A stretch of DNA of 64,000 nt, taken from assembly GCA_030015575.1 (NCBI GenBank), contig JASDDO010000001.1, forward strand, positions 515,029,772 to 515,093,771, read 5' to 3'. The DNA comes from Agapanthus africanus (Eukaryota > Streptophyta > Magnoliopsida > Asparagales > Amaryllidaceae). The notes below the pieces were generated by a model. It saw nothing but the letters and a program-made list of their open reading frames with translations. It was not told the DNA's origin and searched no databases. Positions 32,298 to 45,713 of this stretch are shown piece by piece; the first letter of the stretch is position 1, and the number at the start of each line of letters is the position of its first letter. The position numbers and the translations under genes were made by a program.

Positions 32298-32840
32298 CTC
32301 CAATCCCAGTCTTCTTCCCAAGCAGTGTACACTTGAAGTGGCGTTGCCCCGTCTTCCACGCTTGGCCGTGGCAAGACCTCGATGAGAATGTTCCTCTTGT
32401 TGTTGGCCGTATAAGATGAAGCCGGCTTACTCAAGGCGTCAGCCTGGGCGTTTAGCTGTCTGGGGATCTACTCCACCTGGACTTCTTGGAAGTCCTTTCG
32501 CAACCTCCTTACCTCAGCCAGATACTTCACCATCAGAGGCTCCCGTGCCTTGAATCAGCCGGTCACTTGGCCTACGACTAGGGCAGAGTCGCTGCGGATC
32601 CGAATCGTTTTCATCCCCAGTCCGAAGGCTATGCGCAGTCCGGCCAGCAAGTCCTTATATTCCGCCACGTTATTTGAGGCTTTGAACCCGAGCTTCAGAG
32701 AATACTCCATTTCTGCCTCATTCGGGCCCTGAATGATGAGGACGGCTCCACAGCCTTCCTCAGTCAGGGACCCGTCGACGTAGAGGATCCAATCAGGGAT
32801 GGAGTCGGGTTTCCCATCGACTGAGGGTTGAGCTGTGGGG
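32298..32840 (-). pseudogene. Tat second RNase H domain
   Basis: The minus strand encodes ILYVDGSLTEEGCGAVLI, EYSLKLGFKASNNVAEYKDL LAGLRIAFGLG (with the NNVAEY motif) and IRSDSALVVGQVTG, followed by ADALSKPASS. This is the extra, archaeal-type RNase H that Tat elements carry after their RT-linked RNase H. It is part of a broken fossil polyprotein. Confidence 0.8.
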
Positions 32841-32939
32841 GCCGGTGTGGACTCCGGCTCTTTGCTGGGGATGGTTCACTCGACGATCGACCAGGGCTTG
32901 TGCTTTGATAGCCTGCATTGGGCGGTATTTTATGTCGAA

Positions 32940-34259
32940 CTAGGACAACTCCCACCTCCATTTCTCCAAGTGGCCAGAGGACTCGGGGCAGGCGAGGATA
33001 GCCCCCAAAGGCCGCTCGGTAAGAACGAGGACGGTGTGCGCCTGGAAATAGTGTCGTAGTTCCCTTGAGGCCACGATGAGTGCCAAGACAATCTTCTCTA
33101 TGGAAGGGTATCTCGTTTCTGCGTCCTTGAAGATGTGGCTCACATAGTATACCGGCTTCTGGACTCCCTCGACCTTTCGGATGAACACTGAGCCAGCAGC
33201 TTGGTCGGATACCGCCAGATATAGCAATAGCTCGTCACCTTCAACTGGCTGGGGGAGCAACGGGGGAGTCGCAAGGTGCCTCTTTAATTGCTCAAAGGCG
33301 TTCTGGCACTCCTCCAACCACTCGAATCTTGGTATCTTCCTTAGAGCTTTGAAGAACGGGAGGCACTTCTTCCCAGACCTCGACATGAAACGACTCAGAG
33401 CAGCTACCCGCCCTATCAGTCGCATGATTTCGACGTTAGTCTTGGGCGCGGCCATGTTGAGGATGGTGTTGATTTTCTCCAAGTTAGCTTCGATCCAACG
33501 GTCGGTGACCATGAAACCGAGGAACTTTCCGCCAGTGACCCCTAATGCGCACTTGGCGGGGTTCAGTTTCATCTTGTATTTACGGAGGATGTCGAAGGCC
33601 TCGCCCAGATCCTTGGCGTGTTCGTCTGATGAGACCGATTTGACGAGCATGTCGTCAACGTAAACTTCCATGTTCCTGCCGATCTGCGGCTTGAACATGC
33701 GATTGACCAAGCGTTGGTACGTAGCCCCGGCGTTTTTGAGGCCGAAAGGCATCACCTTGTAGCAGTATACCCCCCGGTCCGTTGTTAATGCGGTGAGGTC
33801 CTCGTCTGCCGGATTCATATAGATTTGGTTGTAGCCAGAGAAAGCATCCATGAAGCTAAGTAGCTCATGGCCTGCCGAGCTGTCGACGAGCCGATCTATC
33901 CGAGGGAGGGGATAGTTGTCTTTCGGGCAGGCCTTGTTGAGGTCGGTGAAGTCGACGCACATGCGCCACTTCCCGGTTGATTTTTTAACCATGACTACGT
34001 TCGCCAACCATTCCGAGTAAGGGACGTTCCGAATGAAGTTGGCGGCGAGAAGCCTGTCTACCTCGTCCTCGATCGCCTTTTGCTTGATCGGGGTGAAGCT
34101 TCGTTTTTTCCACCGGACGGGTCGGACCGTAGGGTCCACCCCGAGCTTGTGAGATATGATTTTGGGGTCGATCCCGGACATGTCGGCAGGCGTCCAGGAG
34201 AACACGTAAGAGTTGTTTCTAAGGAAGTGGACCAGGTCGTCTCGCTGAGTCTCCATCAA
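32940..34259 (-). pseudogene. Tat reverse transcriptase and RT-linked RNase H
   Basis: A long stretch on the minus strand. It includes SWTPADMSGIDP, the primer grip region CVDFTDLNKACPKDNYPLPRI, FSGYNQI, VMPFGLKNAGATYQRLVN, the active site YVDDMLVKS (about 33645-33670), and the RT-linked RNase H (LLLYLAVSDQAAGSVFI ... KPVYYVSHIF). The motif set is typical of Tat. The RNase H part has diverged, as is usual in Tat, where the second RNase H is thought to take over. Part of a fossil. Confidence 0.9.
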
Positions 34260-34399
34260 AAGCGACCCGATCTGAACGGTTCATTCGTCGTCCCCTTCTA
34301 TGAGGGGCCCTCTGTTAGTGGCTCCACCGGGGTCTCTCGGACCTCTTTTTGCTCATCTCGAGTGTCCAGAGAACCCCTGATGTCACCTTCGCCCTCAAC

Positions 34400-35085
34400 A
34401 TCGTAGTTTGGTCACTCAGACGTAGATGTTGCAGTGAAGCAAACCTTTGCTGTTCGTTGGTCCCCGTAGGCCCGACCTATTCCGCCTTGGTCGAGCGAGA
34501 ATTTCATCGCTAGGTGGTAGGTCGATATCTGGGCCCGGAGGGAGTTCAGTGTCGGGCGACCGAGGAGGACGTTGTAGGACGATGGGATTCTCGCGACGAT
34601 AAACTCCACAGGCACGGTGCGCGTACGGCCCGCCTCCCCGATGTTAAATTAGAAAGTGATTACCACTTCCGCCGGGATGGAGTGGTTAGTGAACCCTGAC
34701 AGGACGTGGGCGGTCGGCTTTAGGTCCGACGGGGTGAGTCCCATACGCAGGAAGCAGTCATAAAAGAGAATGTCTGCCGAGCTTCCCGAGTCGACCAGTA
34801 TCCTCTGCACCTCGTAGCGGTGGACCCGAGCTGTGATCACCAGCGGGTCGTTGTGAGGCAGGGATATACCGTGGAGGTCCTCGTCGGTAAAAACGATCGG
34901 CTCGGCTGCTTTAGCCTTCTTCCTCGGATGGTTGCCAATCCCCTCGGTCGGTGAGGGACGCTGGGTCTCGTCGGTTTTCGTCGTACCCCCCGCTGATATG
35001 GCCATGATTTGGCCAATTGTCAATTCGCCGGGAGGGGGATGTTGCTTTTGCTCATGATCGGCCTGCCGCTTGTCTCGCAAGTACG
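34400..35085 (-). pseudogene. Tat protease region
   Basis: The minus strand encodes FTDEDLHGISLPHNDPLVI, then the aspartic protease motif LVDSGSSADILF (about 34770-34805), and after it ARIPSSYNVLLGRPTLNSLRA (ARIPSSYNVLLGRPTLN, about 34550-34600), the flap-to-C-terminal part. It lies between gag and RT. Fossil. Confidence 0.8.
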
Positions 35086-36625
35086 TTGCCAGGTGCCCCG
35101 AGCAGATTAGTTCATCGATGTAGTCTCGGAGCTGCTTGCAGTTCTCAGTGGAGTGGCCTTACGATCTGTGGAAACCGCAGTAGGGGCCCCGGGTGCGCTT
35201 TGCCGCCTTATTCGAGACTGGGGGGGTTGAAGAACCTCTCGCCCTTCGCCTCCTCCAACAGTACCGTCTGGGACACGTTGAGCGGGGTGTACTCCTGGAA
35301 CTTCGGGGAGTAGGGCTTTAACCGCTCAATCTTCTTTTTCTCCTCCCGGGCCTTTTTCTTCTGATCAGCTTGTTCTGCCCGCGGCAGATTGGCGTTCACC
35401 TCGGACTCAAGCTGGATCTCACATTCGGTCCAGGCCTTTGCCTCGGCCATGGTCTTAAATTGCGCTAATGCAAAGGAGCGTAGCCACTCCTTGTGCCTAA
35501 GACCCGACCTAAGGGCCGTAATGACCGTCTCGTCCTGGTGTTCCGGGACCTCAAGGAGGGCGTTGTAGAAGCGGGTGACATATCCTTTGAAGGATTCTTT
35601 GTCCCCGCTCTTTATGGTGAAGAGATGGTCGACGGTCCGCTTCTACCGTCTGTTCCCGACGAAGTGGCCGAGGAATTGGGTGGCCAGCTCCTCGAAGGTA
35701 GAGATCGAGCGCGGCGCGAGTCCTCGGAACCAGTCTCGTCCGGAGCGGATGAGAGTGGCGGGAAAAGCGCGGCATTGTGCGACGTCGGAACAATCCTGGA
35801 AACTCATCCCGGCCGTGAACGCATCCAAATGGTCTTTCGGGTCGGACTTCCCATCGAAGAGGGAGACCTTTGGGGGCTTGTTCCTGGAGGAGATGTGGAT
35901 GGCGAGTAGTTCTTTGGTGAAGGGCTTCATAAGCGAGTCGGTGGCATACTTAGCCCCGTTGCTCGGAGGACGATTCTCCCGATGCATGCCTTCGATCTTC
36001 TTTTTGAGGGCGTCGAGTCGGCCATGGTATCCCGACGATTCGGCATACTCTGATTTTTGGTCTCTGCTGCCGGAGGCTTGCGCCTGGCCACGGCCCCAGT
36101 TCCGTTCAATGAGGTTCCTTAGGTCCCCAGGCGAGGTTGTCTTCGAGCTGCCGTGGCGAGTCCCGTCCGTGCGACCCAGTCGAGGGAGGGGTGTCGGTCA
36201 TGCCTGGGCGCAGGCAAACTGACCGACACCTCCTCAGGAGGGACAGGGGCGCGATGGGCCTCGGGGTGAAGCGCTCTGGTGAAAGATCTCGGTGTTGAGC
36301 TGTGCGGCACCCAGCGGGTCATTGAATATGTTGGCCCGGGTGACCTGTGGCCACCGGAGACAGCGAGGCGGTGTTTGGTCATGCCAACGTGGGCGGAGTC
36401 TTCTCTCCCTCTGTAGAGGTCCCGGTCCCGAGGTAGGGGAGCGGCGACCTGAGGAGCTTGCCCGACTGTTTTGACACGGATGAGTGCGTCCACGATGGAC
36501 GCGAGTTGATCTATCCGAGCAGATAGGGCGTGAATGGCGTTAGAGGGAGGAGTGGATTCTCCTTCGTCTCCACTGCGGGGAGGCCGACGGCTGGTGCTTG
36601 GATCGTCGCGGTGACCGCTTGCCAT
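35086..36625 (-). pseudogene. Tat gag
   Basis: The minus strand starts MASGHRDDPSTSRRPPRSGD at 36625 with a predicted coiled stretch (IHALSARIDQLASIVDALIR). Further on are FDGKSDPKDHLDAFTAGM, WFRGLAPRSISTFEELATQF and a charged segment AEQADQKKKAREEKKKI (about 35330-35380). This is the nucleocapsid polyprotein of the Tat lineage. Broken in several places. Confidence 0.8.
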
Positions 36626-36669
36626 GAAGTCGAGATCGGAAGATGAACTTTCGTTGAGTGAAACTAATT

Positions 36670-36686
36670 TCCCACAGATGGCGCCA
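36670..36686 (-). other. Primer-binding site of the Tat element
   Basis: On the minus strand TGGCGCCATCTGTGGGA lies five bases after the 5' LTR. TGGCGCC is the usual start of plant Ty3/gypsy primer sites. Confidence 0.7.
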
Positions 36687-36968
36687 ACTGGTGGATCTCT
36701 GGATCTTCTTCAAATGTTATCTTCCGTTGATCTGCAACGAGCGCTGATGGATGGCTGAGATTGAGTTGGAGAGTTGCCTCCTGAAGCGTGTGGATCTCAA
36801 TGGGCTTGAGGTAGTTGAGGCCGAGCTACCTGCAAGAAAGTCCCGGGATGGTTGTGCCACCGAGGACCCTCCGACGATCAAGTTAGACGGGGTATTTTGG
36901 CAGAATAACGGCCTACTGGGGTAAAATTGGCTTACCTGAGTCGTCCGAGAGAGGGGTTTATATAGCGG

Positions 36969-38545
36969 TGTTCATATCAGATTTTTGCATTTTCATACCG
37001 CCCAATTTTTATCACATTGCATATCGGTAGATACTCTTGAGCCGTGTTTGCTAGTCAATTGCAGGATACAGGTTCTCGGTTCTAAAACGGTGAAATTCAT
37101 GGAAAACACGACAAAATCCGGGTTCCTACCAACCACAGATAAAACACGGTCTCCGCTCTTCATCCGTATGTTGCCAGATACCAGTTTAGGAAGACAAAAT
37201 GGCAAATCGATTGTCACCTTCATGCACAAGGCTCAATGGCAACAACAAGTTCCAAGAAATCTACGCGGAGCTCGAGGCAATCATGCCAAATCTTGACAAA
37301 AATTCCACCTTTCCCTCAACAGAAATTCTGGAAAAATCGTGGAGCCAAATTGAGAAAATACATATACCAGAATAAAGGGGACAGAAGACCAGGGAAGCCC
37401 AAAAAACCAGAAAGCCCAACTCAACCATAAGGCCGCGGATCCGCGGCCAAAGGGGGGTCTAGGCCGCGGATCCGCGGCCGTCTAGGCGCCGCATGTGCAG
37501 AGATTTTGGGGGTATTTTGGTCTTTTCGTTTTTGTTTTGGTGGTTGCCCTAGGTTTCCATTCTCCAGCCTATAAATAGCCCAGAACTTTGAGAAGGAGGG
37601 GGTCCATTCTTGTATTTTCATTTTGCCTAGGTTTAGTGTTTTTCTTCTTCCTCTTCTCATCTCTTCTCCATTAAACTTGTAGTGAGCTTGTGAGTGAAGA
37701 GTGATGAATAAAGAAGATCATTTTATTATCATGCTTGTCTTGCCTTTTTATAATTGTTGTAATTTTAATTCGTTAAGTAGTTGTTGTTATTTTCTTGTTG
37801 TTTCTTTCTTCTCTCTTTTTCTTTATCCTTAATACGACAATGATGCTTACGCTCGATCCTCGCCAAGGTGAGGTCGCAAATAGCTAGTCGTTATCTTCTA
37901 ATCTCTTTCTTTCTATCTTCCTCTTTTGTTTTGTTTTATTTTTCCGTATCATGATGTGTGAGTAGTTCATACTTGTTAGGGTAGGATAAGGGAAGTTTGA
38001 GAGAAGGAAATCTCTCTCACTCTTTCCTTACCCAACAGCTTAAATCGACTCCCGTTAATTGAACCACAATCCGCTCCTTACGGCACCCTATCCTACATGA
38101 TAGCGGTGATTCCGTAGTGAGACCGGTTGTGGTTGAATTAACCGGAGGTTATGGCTAAGAGCCAAGAACGGACGGACAAGCACCAAAAGGAAGGACTTAT
38201 GCGTTGGAAAGCCTAGCTTATACTCGCAAGTTCCTTCCTAGTCGTGCTAATCCCCGTTGTTGCCGATTACCGTAACACCGATATTAAGAGGGGCAACGAA
38301 AGATGTGGAGACTCCTAACTCAAACTAACCTAATCCTAACCCTAACAAGCTCTCTTTAAAACATCAACTTAACACTTAGATAATCACAAACAACTCTGAA
38401 CTCTCGGACTTAACTCGTTAAACACATAGAAAAACACTCCCATCTCCCTGCGGACGACCCGTACTCAACCGGCTAGCTACAAGCGAAACCGTCTTGATTG
38501 CGGTATTTAAACTAAAACTTGAACACGCACAACCTCTAACAATCA
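36969..38545 (+). repeat. 5' LTR of Athila
   Basis: It begins TGTTCATATCAG and ends ...AACAATCA. The TATA box CCTATAAATAGCCC lies at about 37568-37581. Two perfect 18-bp palindromes built on CCGCGGATCCGCGG occur at 37431-37448 and 37462-37479, about 90-140 bp upstream of the TATA box. AATAAAG lies near 37708. Confidence 0.92.
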
Positions 38546-38547
38546 AA

Positions 38548-38565
38548 TGGCGCCGTTGCCGGGGA
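38548..38565 (+). other. Athila primer-binding site
   Basis: TGGCGCCGTTGCCGGGGA, two bases after the LTR, is the classic Athila site matching tRNA-Asp. Confidence 0.9.
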
Positions 38566-39830
38566 GACGGTAGTTTATTTCCTTGTGTAATTTCGGGTTA
38601 ATTTGTAAGTATAAATATAACCAAAAAACGAAAAAAAATATATACTTTGTAAAAAACCATCTTGTTGTTTTTTGATTAGCTTTTGTGCAAGTGTGCAGGA
38701 AAATACGAAGTTCAAGATCGACGCCAAAGACGTCGGATAATACAGAGTTCAAGTACAGTGCCAAAGACGTGGGAAGATAGACCCACATTTCGCGGCTACA
38801 CCGCGACGGATAAAACGAAGCATCCGGTCTACTGTAAAAATCTGGAGCAGATACAGTGAGCAAATCAAGATTCAGCACATCCAGACAAGTAGGGGACAAC
38901 CACAGCAGCACACCCAGAAAGTTTGGCAGCCCAATACCTCCACATAGCCGCGGATCCGCGGCTATTTCATGCGTTTGGCCGCGGAAACGCGGCCATCTGT
39001 TGGCTTCAGGGCTTCAGTTTCTTTTGGTGAGTCTCTCTCTTCACCCCACTCCTCTGGACTCCACTGAACTGTGTTTTCTGCAGATTTCCTTGCGCAAACT
39101 CTTCTCCCCCTTCCAATAAACTGTTCTTGTGCAGGATTCTTTGCGCCGCAAATAAAAAATTGTTTGCAGTTGATTTGTTACTGCTTTGCATTTCTTTAAT
39201 ACGGACTTAAGGGGCTTGAAACCAATCCAGATTGGGTGGGAATTTCATCACCCTTCCCAGGACCCCAAAAATCACTAAAGCATATGCATTGTCCATTGTA
39301 AATTAAAAAAATACTAGACTTCAGCCCTAAGGACTTCGCGCTCATTAGGAGAAGATAAACCGTGTTTAGAGCCTCGCTTAACGGTATATTGTTTACGGGG
39401 TGTCTAGGAAAGTGTTAAAGGCGCAACCGCCGAAAGAGAAAGGGTTATTTAATTAAGGAACTTCGCGAAAGCGTTGGACAACCTCCCCTTATCTCTGCAC
39501 TTACCTGGTCTCGTGATCAGTGTATTTTTAAGCCCGTTTCTCGACACTGTTCAACTTCGACAATCAAGTTCAGGAGCAGGTCTAGTAGACCTAGATTACC
39601 CTAGATCTAGGTGTGATTGTGCATATCTTGTTTGTGATTGCTTAAGCCGTATTTCCGTACATATTTTTGTGAAAATCTTTCTAAAAAAAAAAGAAAAAAA
39701 CCAAAAACTTTTATAAAAACTTGCCCTTTGTCGCCAAATCCATTTTTCACCCACCACCCATCGCCTTTCTCCATTGACGTTTTCTTACCCTCACCTTCTC
39801 CGCTTTGACTATACTAAACTCGTTTAGTGT
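38566..39830 (+). other. Athila untranslated leader
   Basis: No gene is seen in this 1.26 kb. It contains a perfect 20-bp palindrome at 38945-38964 and a near-palindrome at 38977-38994, both on a CCGCGG theme. A/T-rich splice-like stretches occur but nothing definite. Confidence 0.6.
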
Positions 39831-42800
39831 ATGTCCGCTTGGACTCGGGACACTAGCGCCCGTCTAGTCCGCGTTACGTTAGTCGCTACCGACTACGCGA
39901 TCGACTCCGAAGTCGATACTCCGTCCACTCCTCTTTCACCCCTTCCTTTGCCGGCCAACTCCGACGTTGACCGGAATTCTGTTCATACATCTTCACCTTC
40001 ACCTTCACCAACCTCTTCTTCCGCGATGTCAGGATTTAATCCGAACATCTCTTTGACCACCCCTGGATTGGCTCCACCTCCTACGGAGACCAATATCCCA
40101 CCACCACCACCTGTTGTAGCGCCGCAGCGAATCGCGCTCCAGGATCGTTTCTATCCCACCCGTTCTGCACTTCCCACCTGCCTTTCTCTTCCTCCGGCCA
40201 ATGGGGACAACTTTGAAATTAAGCCCCACTTCATCAACATGCTTCCACGTTTTCATGGGCTTGAATCTGAAGATGCCTATATCTTCATCAATAAATTTCA
40301 AAACGTCTGTGCCATGATGAAAACCACCCAGCTGTCGGACGATGCTATACGTCTACGGGTCATTCCGTTCACTTTATGCGATCTCGCTGAAAAATGGCTG
40401 TATAGCACCGCTTCCCACTCAATCACCAGCTGGGACGAGTTTGTTAAAGCGTTCCTAAAAAAATTCTATCCGAATCATAAGACCGCAAGGATTCGAAATG
40501 AAATCAACCAATTCTCCCAGCTTCCTTCTGAACCCTTCTAGAAGTGCTTTGACCGATACAAAGACCTTCTTGTTCAGTGTCCTCACCACGGTATAAAGAA
40601 ATGGCAACTCTGCCAAACCTTATACGAGGGACTGAACCCAGCAACGAAGCAGTTGTTGGAAACCATCTGTCAGGGCCACTTCCTATCGAAATCTGACGAG
40701 GAAGCGTGGCAATTCTTTGACGACCTTACGGAGCAAACGCTACAGTGGGAGAGCACCAGACCGACTTCTTCTTCTTCTACCTCCACTTCTACCGGTCAGT
40801 CTAGGGTAGGAATCCACCAACTTGATGTCTCTATTGCGATGAAAGCTGAAATGGCTGCAATAACAAGAAAGCTTGAAGCGATAGAGAGCAAATTTTCTGC
40901 TCCTACTCCTGCCCCTGTTCTCCCCCTTCGTACCATTTGCGCTTGTTGTTCCGATACTTCCCATTTGACTGAAGAGTGTCCTTACAATCCACCCTCACAA
41001 GGACAGGATCAGATCAATGCTGCATTTCAGCAAAGACCGAGAAATGATCCATACTCTTCCACCTACAATCCCGGTTGGAGGAACCACCCCAATTTCGCCT
41101 GGAATCAGAATCAGAATCAATTCCAAGGCAACAATTTCCAAAGGGCCCCTCCGCCGCAACAACAAGCGCAACAACAAACTCAACATCAATATCAGCAGCC
41201 CTTCCAACCCCAACCTTTCCAAAATCAGACGAACAACTTTGCACCCAACAATTCTTTTCCACCAAACAACTTTGTTCCGTCAAACAACGATAAGGTTTCC
41301 TCGCTCGAACGAAGTCTGGAGGCGTTTGTTAAACAATCGACTCAATCCACCGCCAACATCCAGTCTTCCATTCAATCCTTAGTGCAACACACTGCCGCAC
41401 ACGGGCAAAGCATCAAGACCATCGAGGCCCAGATTGCACAGCTGAACGCGGCCCTAAGCGAGCGAGAGAAGGGGAAGCTCCCGTCCCAGCCACTTCCAAA
41501 TCCCGGTCACCCACATAATGCACATGTTGCTCTTGAACAACAAAACCATAATGTGAGTGCCATGACTACACTGAGATCGGGGAGGATGCTGCAAAACAAC
41601 ATTGGCAAACGGATCAACGATGACACCCCGGCCGCTTCTTCTTCTTCTTCTTCTTCTTCTTCGTCTTCTGAGCTTATTCTCCGTTCTTCGAAAGGCTCAC
41701 CTTCCTCTTCTTCTGCTCTGAACGGACCCACTTCTCACTCCACGAAAACACCTATTCTGGGATCCGTTCCAACTCCACAATCTCCTCCTCCAGCATTAGA
41801 CTCAACCAATTTTCAAAATGTTCCATTTCCAAACCGGTTGAAGTCTAACAAACAAAATCCACAAATGGAGAAGATTCTGGAGTTATTCAAGCAGGTTAAC
41901 ATTAACATTCCTCTTTTAGATGCTGTCCAACAAGTCCCGTCCTACGCGAAAATCTTAAAGGACTTGTGCACGAAAAAGAGGAAGTCTCAGGTACCCAAGA
42001 AAGTTTTCTTGGCTAGTGCTGTGAGTGATGCCCTTACCCAATCTTTACCACAAAAACGGAAGGACCCTGGCTGTCCTACGATTTCAATTACTATTGGGGA
42101 TAAGAACATCAACCGCGCACTATTAGATCTTGGTGCCAGTGTTAACCTACTTCCATATTCAGTATACGAGCAATTAGACGTCGGAGAGTTGAAACCCACG
42201 CACTGCACTCTCCAAATGGCCGACCGATCGATCACCCATCCTAGGGGTGAGCTAGAGGATGTGTTAATCAAAGTCGGGGACTTCATATTCCCCGTTGACT
42301 TCATTGTATTAGATACACAGCCTGTAGCTAACCCCCGGAATCAAATTCCGGTGATACTCGGTCGCCCATTTCTCACAACCTCAAATGCTGTGATCAATTG
42401 TCGCAATGGTTCGATGAACCTCTCTTTTGGAAATATGACGATTGAACTCAACATTTTTAGGTTGGGGAACCAGCCCGCCGAACCTAATGCTCATATACTG
42501 GACGTCTGCTCGATCCAGGAGATCACCCCAGAAGAGTGTGAATTCGAGGAGTTTCTGTTTGATCACGATAATCTTGACGCCACTAGTGCGTTTCTCTTCG
42601 AACCTGCTGCTGTTTCTGCGCCCGACAACGACTACGAGTGTTTCACGTTCTCGAACGATCTTAGCCGCGCACAACCCGAGTTTGAATCCTTCGACTTTCC
42701 GGATGAGTTACCTGAACCATCCAACTCGGTTGCCTACACTCGTTTTGAACCTTTGCTGGAGTCCTTTGAGTTCGAGACCTTTGCACCAATCTTGCCTTCC

Positions 42801-45713
42801 ATCGTTTCTCCTCCAACGCTCGAACTCAAGCCTTTGCCGTCTCACCTAAAGTACGCTTACTTAGGTGAGAACGAGACCCTCCCTGTCATCATCTCGGCTT
42901 CTCTAGCTCCAGAGCAAGAGAAAGCCCTTCTCGCGGTCTTGCACAGCAACAGGCAAGCTTTTGGCTGGTCCATGGCGGACATCAAGGGGATTAGTCCCCT
43001 GATCGTTGAGCATCACATTCATCTGATGGATGATGCCAAACCAGCCCGGGATCCACAAAGACGTCTTAATCCAGTCATGAAAGAGGCTGTGAAGAAGGAG
43101 ATCGTCAAATGTCTAGATAGTGGTATCATTTACCCTATCTCTGATAGCCAGTGGGTTAGCCCCATTCATGTCGTCCCCAAGAAGTCGGGCATCACGGTCA
43201 TCACTAACGAGGCGAATGAGTTAATCCCTACTCGCACCCAAACTGGGTGGCGAGTATGCATTGATTACAGAAAACTCAACGCCGCAACGCGGAAAGACCA
43301 CTTTCCGCTACCCTTCATTGACCAGATGCTTGAACGATTGGCCGGACACGAGTACTACTGCTTTCTTGATGGCTACTCCGGCTATAATCAAATTCCCATC
43401 GCCGAAAAAGACCAGGACAAGACCACTTTCACTTGTCCTTTCGGCACGTTTGCATATCGACGCATGCCCTTTGGGTTATGCAATGCGCCCGCTACCTTCC
43501 AGCGGTGTATGATGGGTATCTTCTCAGACATGGTGGAAAAATTTCTGAAGATTTTCATGGATGACTTCTCCATCTTCGGCGATTCCTTCAACGAGTGTTT
43601 GCTGCATCTTGACGCTGTCCTTACCCGATGTAAGGACAAGAATCTCACTTTGAACTGGGAGAAATGCCACTTCATGGTGCGCGAAGGTATTGTCTTAGGA
43701 CATATCATCTCGCAAAATGGCATAGAGGTTGACAAAGCAAAGATTGAGGTCATTTCCAATCTGCCTCCTCCCCGATGCGTCAGAGATATCCGAGCCTTCC
43801 TTGGCCATGCCGGTTTCTATAGACGGTTCATCAAGGACTTTAGCAAGATTGCTAGGCCCTTGACTCTTTTGCTGGCCAAGGACACGCCATTCGACTTCAA
43901 CTCGAGCTGTGTGACTGCATTCGAGTCACTGAAACGCTCACTCACTTCTGCTCACGTTCTTTCTTCACCTGACTGGACGCATCCATTCGAGATTATGTGC
44001 GATGCATCCGACTTTGCCATTGGTGCTGTCCTTGGACAACACATCAACAAGATGCCGCACGTAATCTATTATGCTAGTCGAACCCTGAACGACGCCCAAC
44101 TCAATTATACAACAACTGAGAAGGAATTCTTGGCTGTTGTATTTGCTTTAGAAAAGTTCAGGCCCTACCTCATCGGCTCTCCAGTCATTGTCTACACAGA
44201 CCATTCTGCTCTGCGCCATCTTTTTGCGAAGAAAGATGCAAAATCTCGGTTAATACGTTGGATCCTCTTACTTCAAGAGTTTGACCTTGTCATTAAGGAC
44301 AAACGAGGATGTGAAAACGTGGTTGCCGACCATCTCTCACGACTCCCTTCTTCGCCTACGCTTCCAATTCCGATCAACGACGTTTTCCCGGATGAACAGC
44401 TCTTGACAGTATCGTGCGAACCCTGGTTCGCAGATATTGTGAACTATTTGGCCACGGGATTACTACCGACCGAATGGTCAAGTCAGGACAGACTTCGCTT
44501 CTTATCCCAAGTAAAACACTTTTACTGGGACGAACCCTACTTGTTCAAGTACTGTCCCGACCAGATTATTCGTCGGTGTGTCCCTGACGAGGAATTCAAG
44601 AGTGTGCTGTCATTTTGCCATGATCAAGCGTGTGGCGGGCATTTTGGGCCCAGAAAGACAGCTGAGAAGATCTTGCAATGTGGTTTCTACTGGCCACAAC
44701 TCTTCAAAGACGCTCATGACTATTGCAAGACTTGCTCCCGGTGCCAACACATGGGCCGGATATCCCGGAGGAACGAAATGCCGCTCCAACCGATCTTGGT
44801 TGTGGAGATTTTCGATGTTTGGGGGATAGATTTCATGGGGCCGTTTCCCAGCTCTTTCGGGAACTTGTACATCCTTCTAGCTGTTGATTACGTCTCTAAA
44901 TGGGTCGAGGCTGTGCCCAGCCGGACTAACGACAACAAGGTTGTCGTTAGGTTCCTTAAAGAAAACATTTTCTCCCGGTTTGGGCACCCCCGAGCGATCA
45001 TTAGCGACAATGGAAGTCATTTCTGCAACAAAACCTTCGAGGCCTTGATGCGGAAATACTCCATTAATCATAAGCTCTCTACACCCTACCACCCCCAAAC
45101 CTGCGGGCAGGCCGAAGTTTCAAATCGGCAAATCAAGCAGATACTGGAGAAGACGGTTTCCAAGAACCGTAAGGATTGGTCGCTGAAACTCACTGATGCC
45201 CTCTGGGCATTTAGAACCGCTTATAAGACCGACCTTGGCATGTCTCCCTATCGGCTTGTGTACGGAAAAGCCTGCCACCTTCCTGTCGAAATAGAGCATC
45301 GCGCATTTTGGGCGATAAAGGAGCTGAATCTGTCTCTCGAGGATGCGGGCAGCCATCGGAAGCTGCAGTTGAACGAACTGAACGAGCTTAGGGATGAGGC
45401 TTACGATAACGCGGTTGTCGTTAAGAACCGAACGAAGGTGTTTCACGATAAACACCTTTTGCGCAAAACCTTCGTACCTGGTCAGCAGGTATTGCTTTAC
45501 GACACCCGACTTCACTTCCATCCTGGAAAGCTCAGATCTCGCTGGAAAGGGCCGTATTTTGTGCGGAATGTGTATCCGCAGGGCGCTGTGGATTTGGAAA
45601 ATCCAAAGGACGGTTCATTTTTCAAAGTGAACGGACACCGACTAAAACCGTACCTTAGCGCCGAACCAACAGAGGAGCTCCTGTTCTTACAGGAGCCAGT
45701 TTACCCTGAATGA
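39831..45713 (+). pseudogene. Athila gag-pol coding region
   Basis: Gag: a Pro/Ser-rich N-terminus, then FINMLPRFHGLESEDAYIFI and WDEFVKAFLKKFYPNHKTAR, the Athila capsid signature, then a CxxC knuckle-like [14 protein letters not shown] (about 40940) and a Gln/Asn-rich stretch. Protease: [19 protein letters not shown] (about 42120). [22 protein letters not shown] (about 43257) and [11 protein letters not shown] (about 43555). RNase [14 protein letters not shown] (about 44000). Integrase: [12 protein letters not shown] ... CKTCSRC (about 44640-44745), [17 protein letters not shown] (about 45000) and [13 protein letters not shown] (about 45110), ending [16 protein letters not shown]. The pol part stays open for over 5 kb. 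It looks nearly whole, with about one break. Confidence 0.92.
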
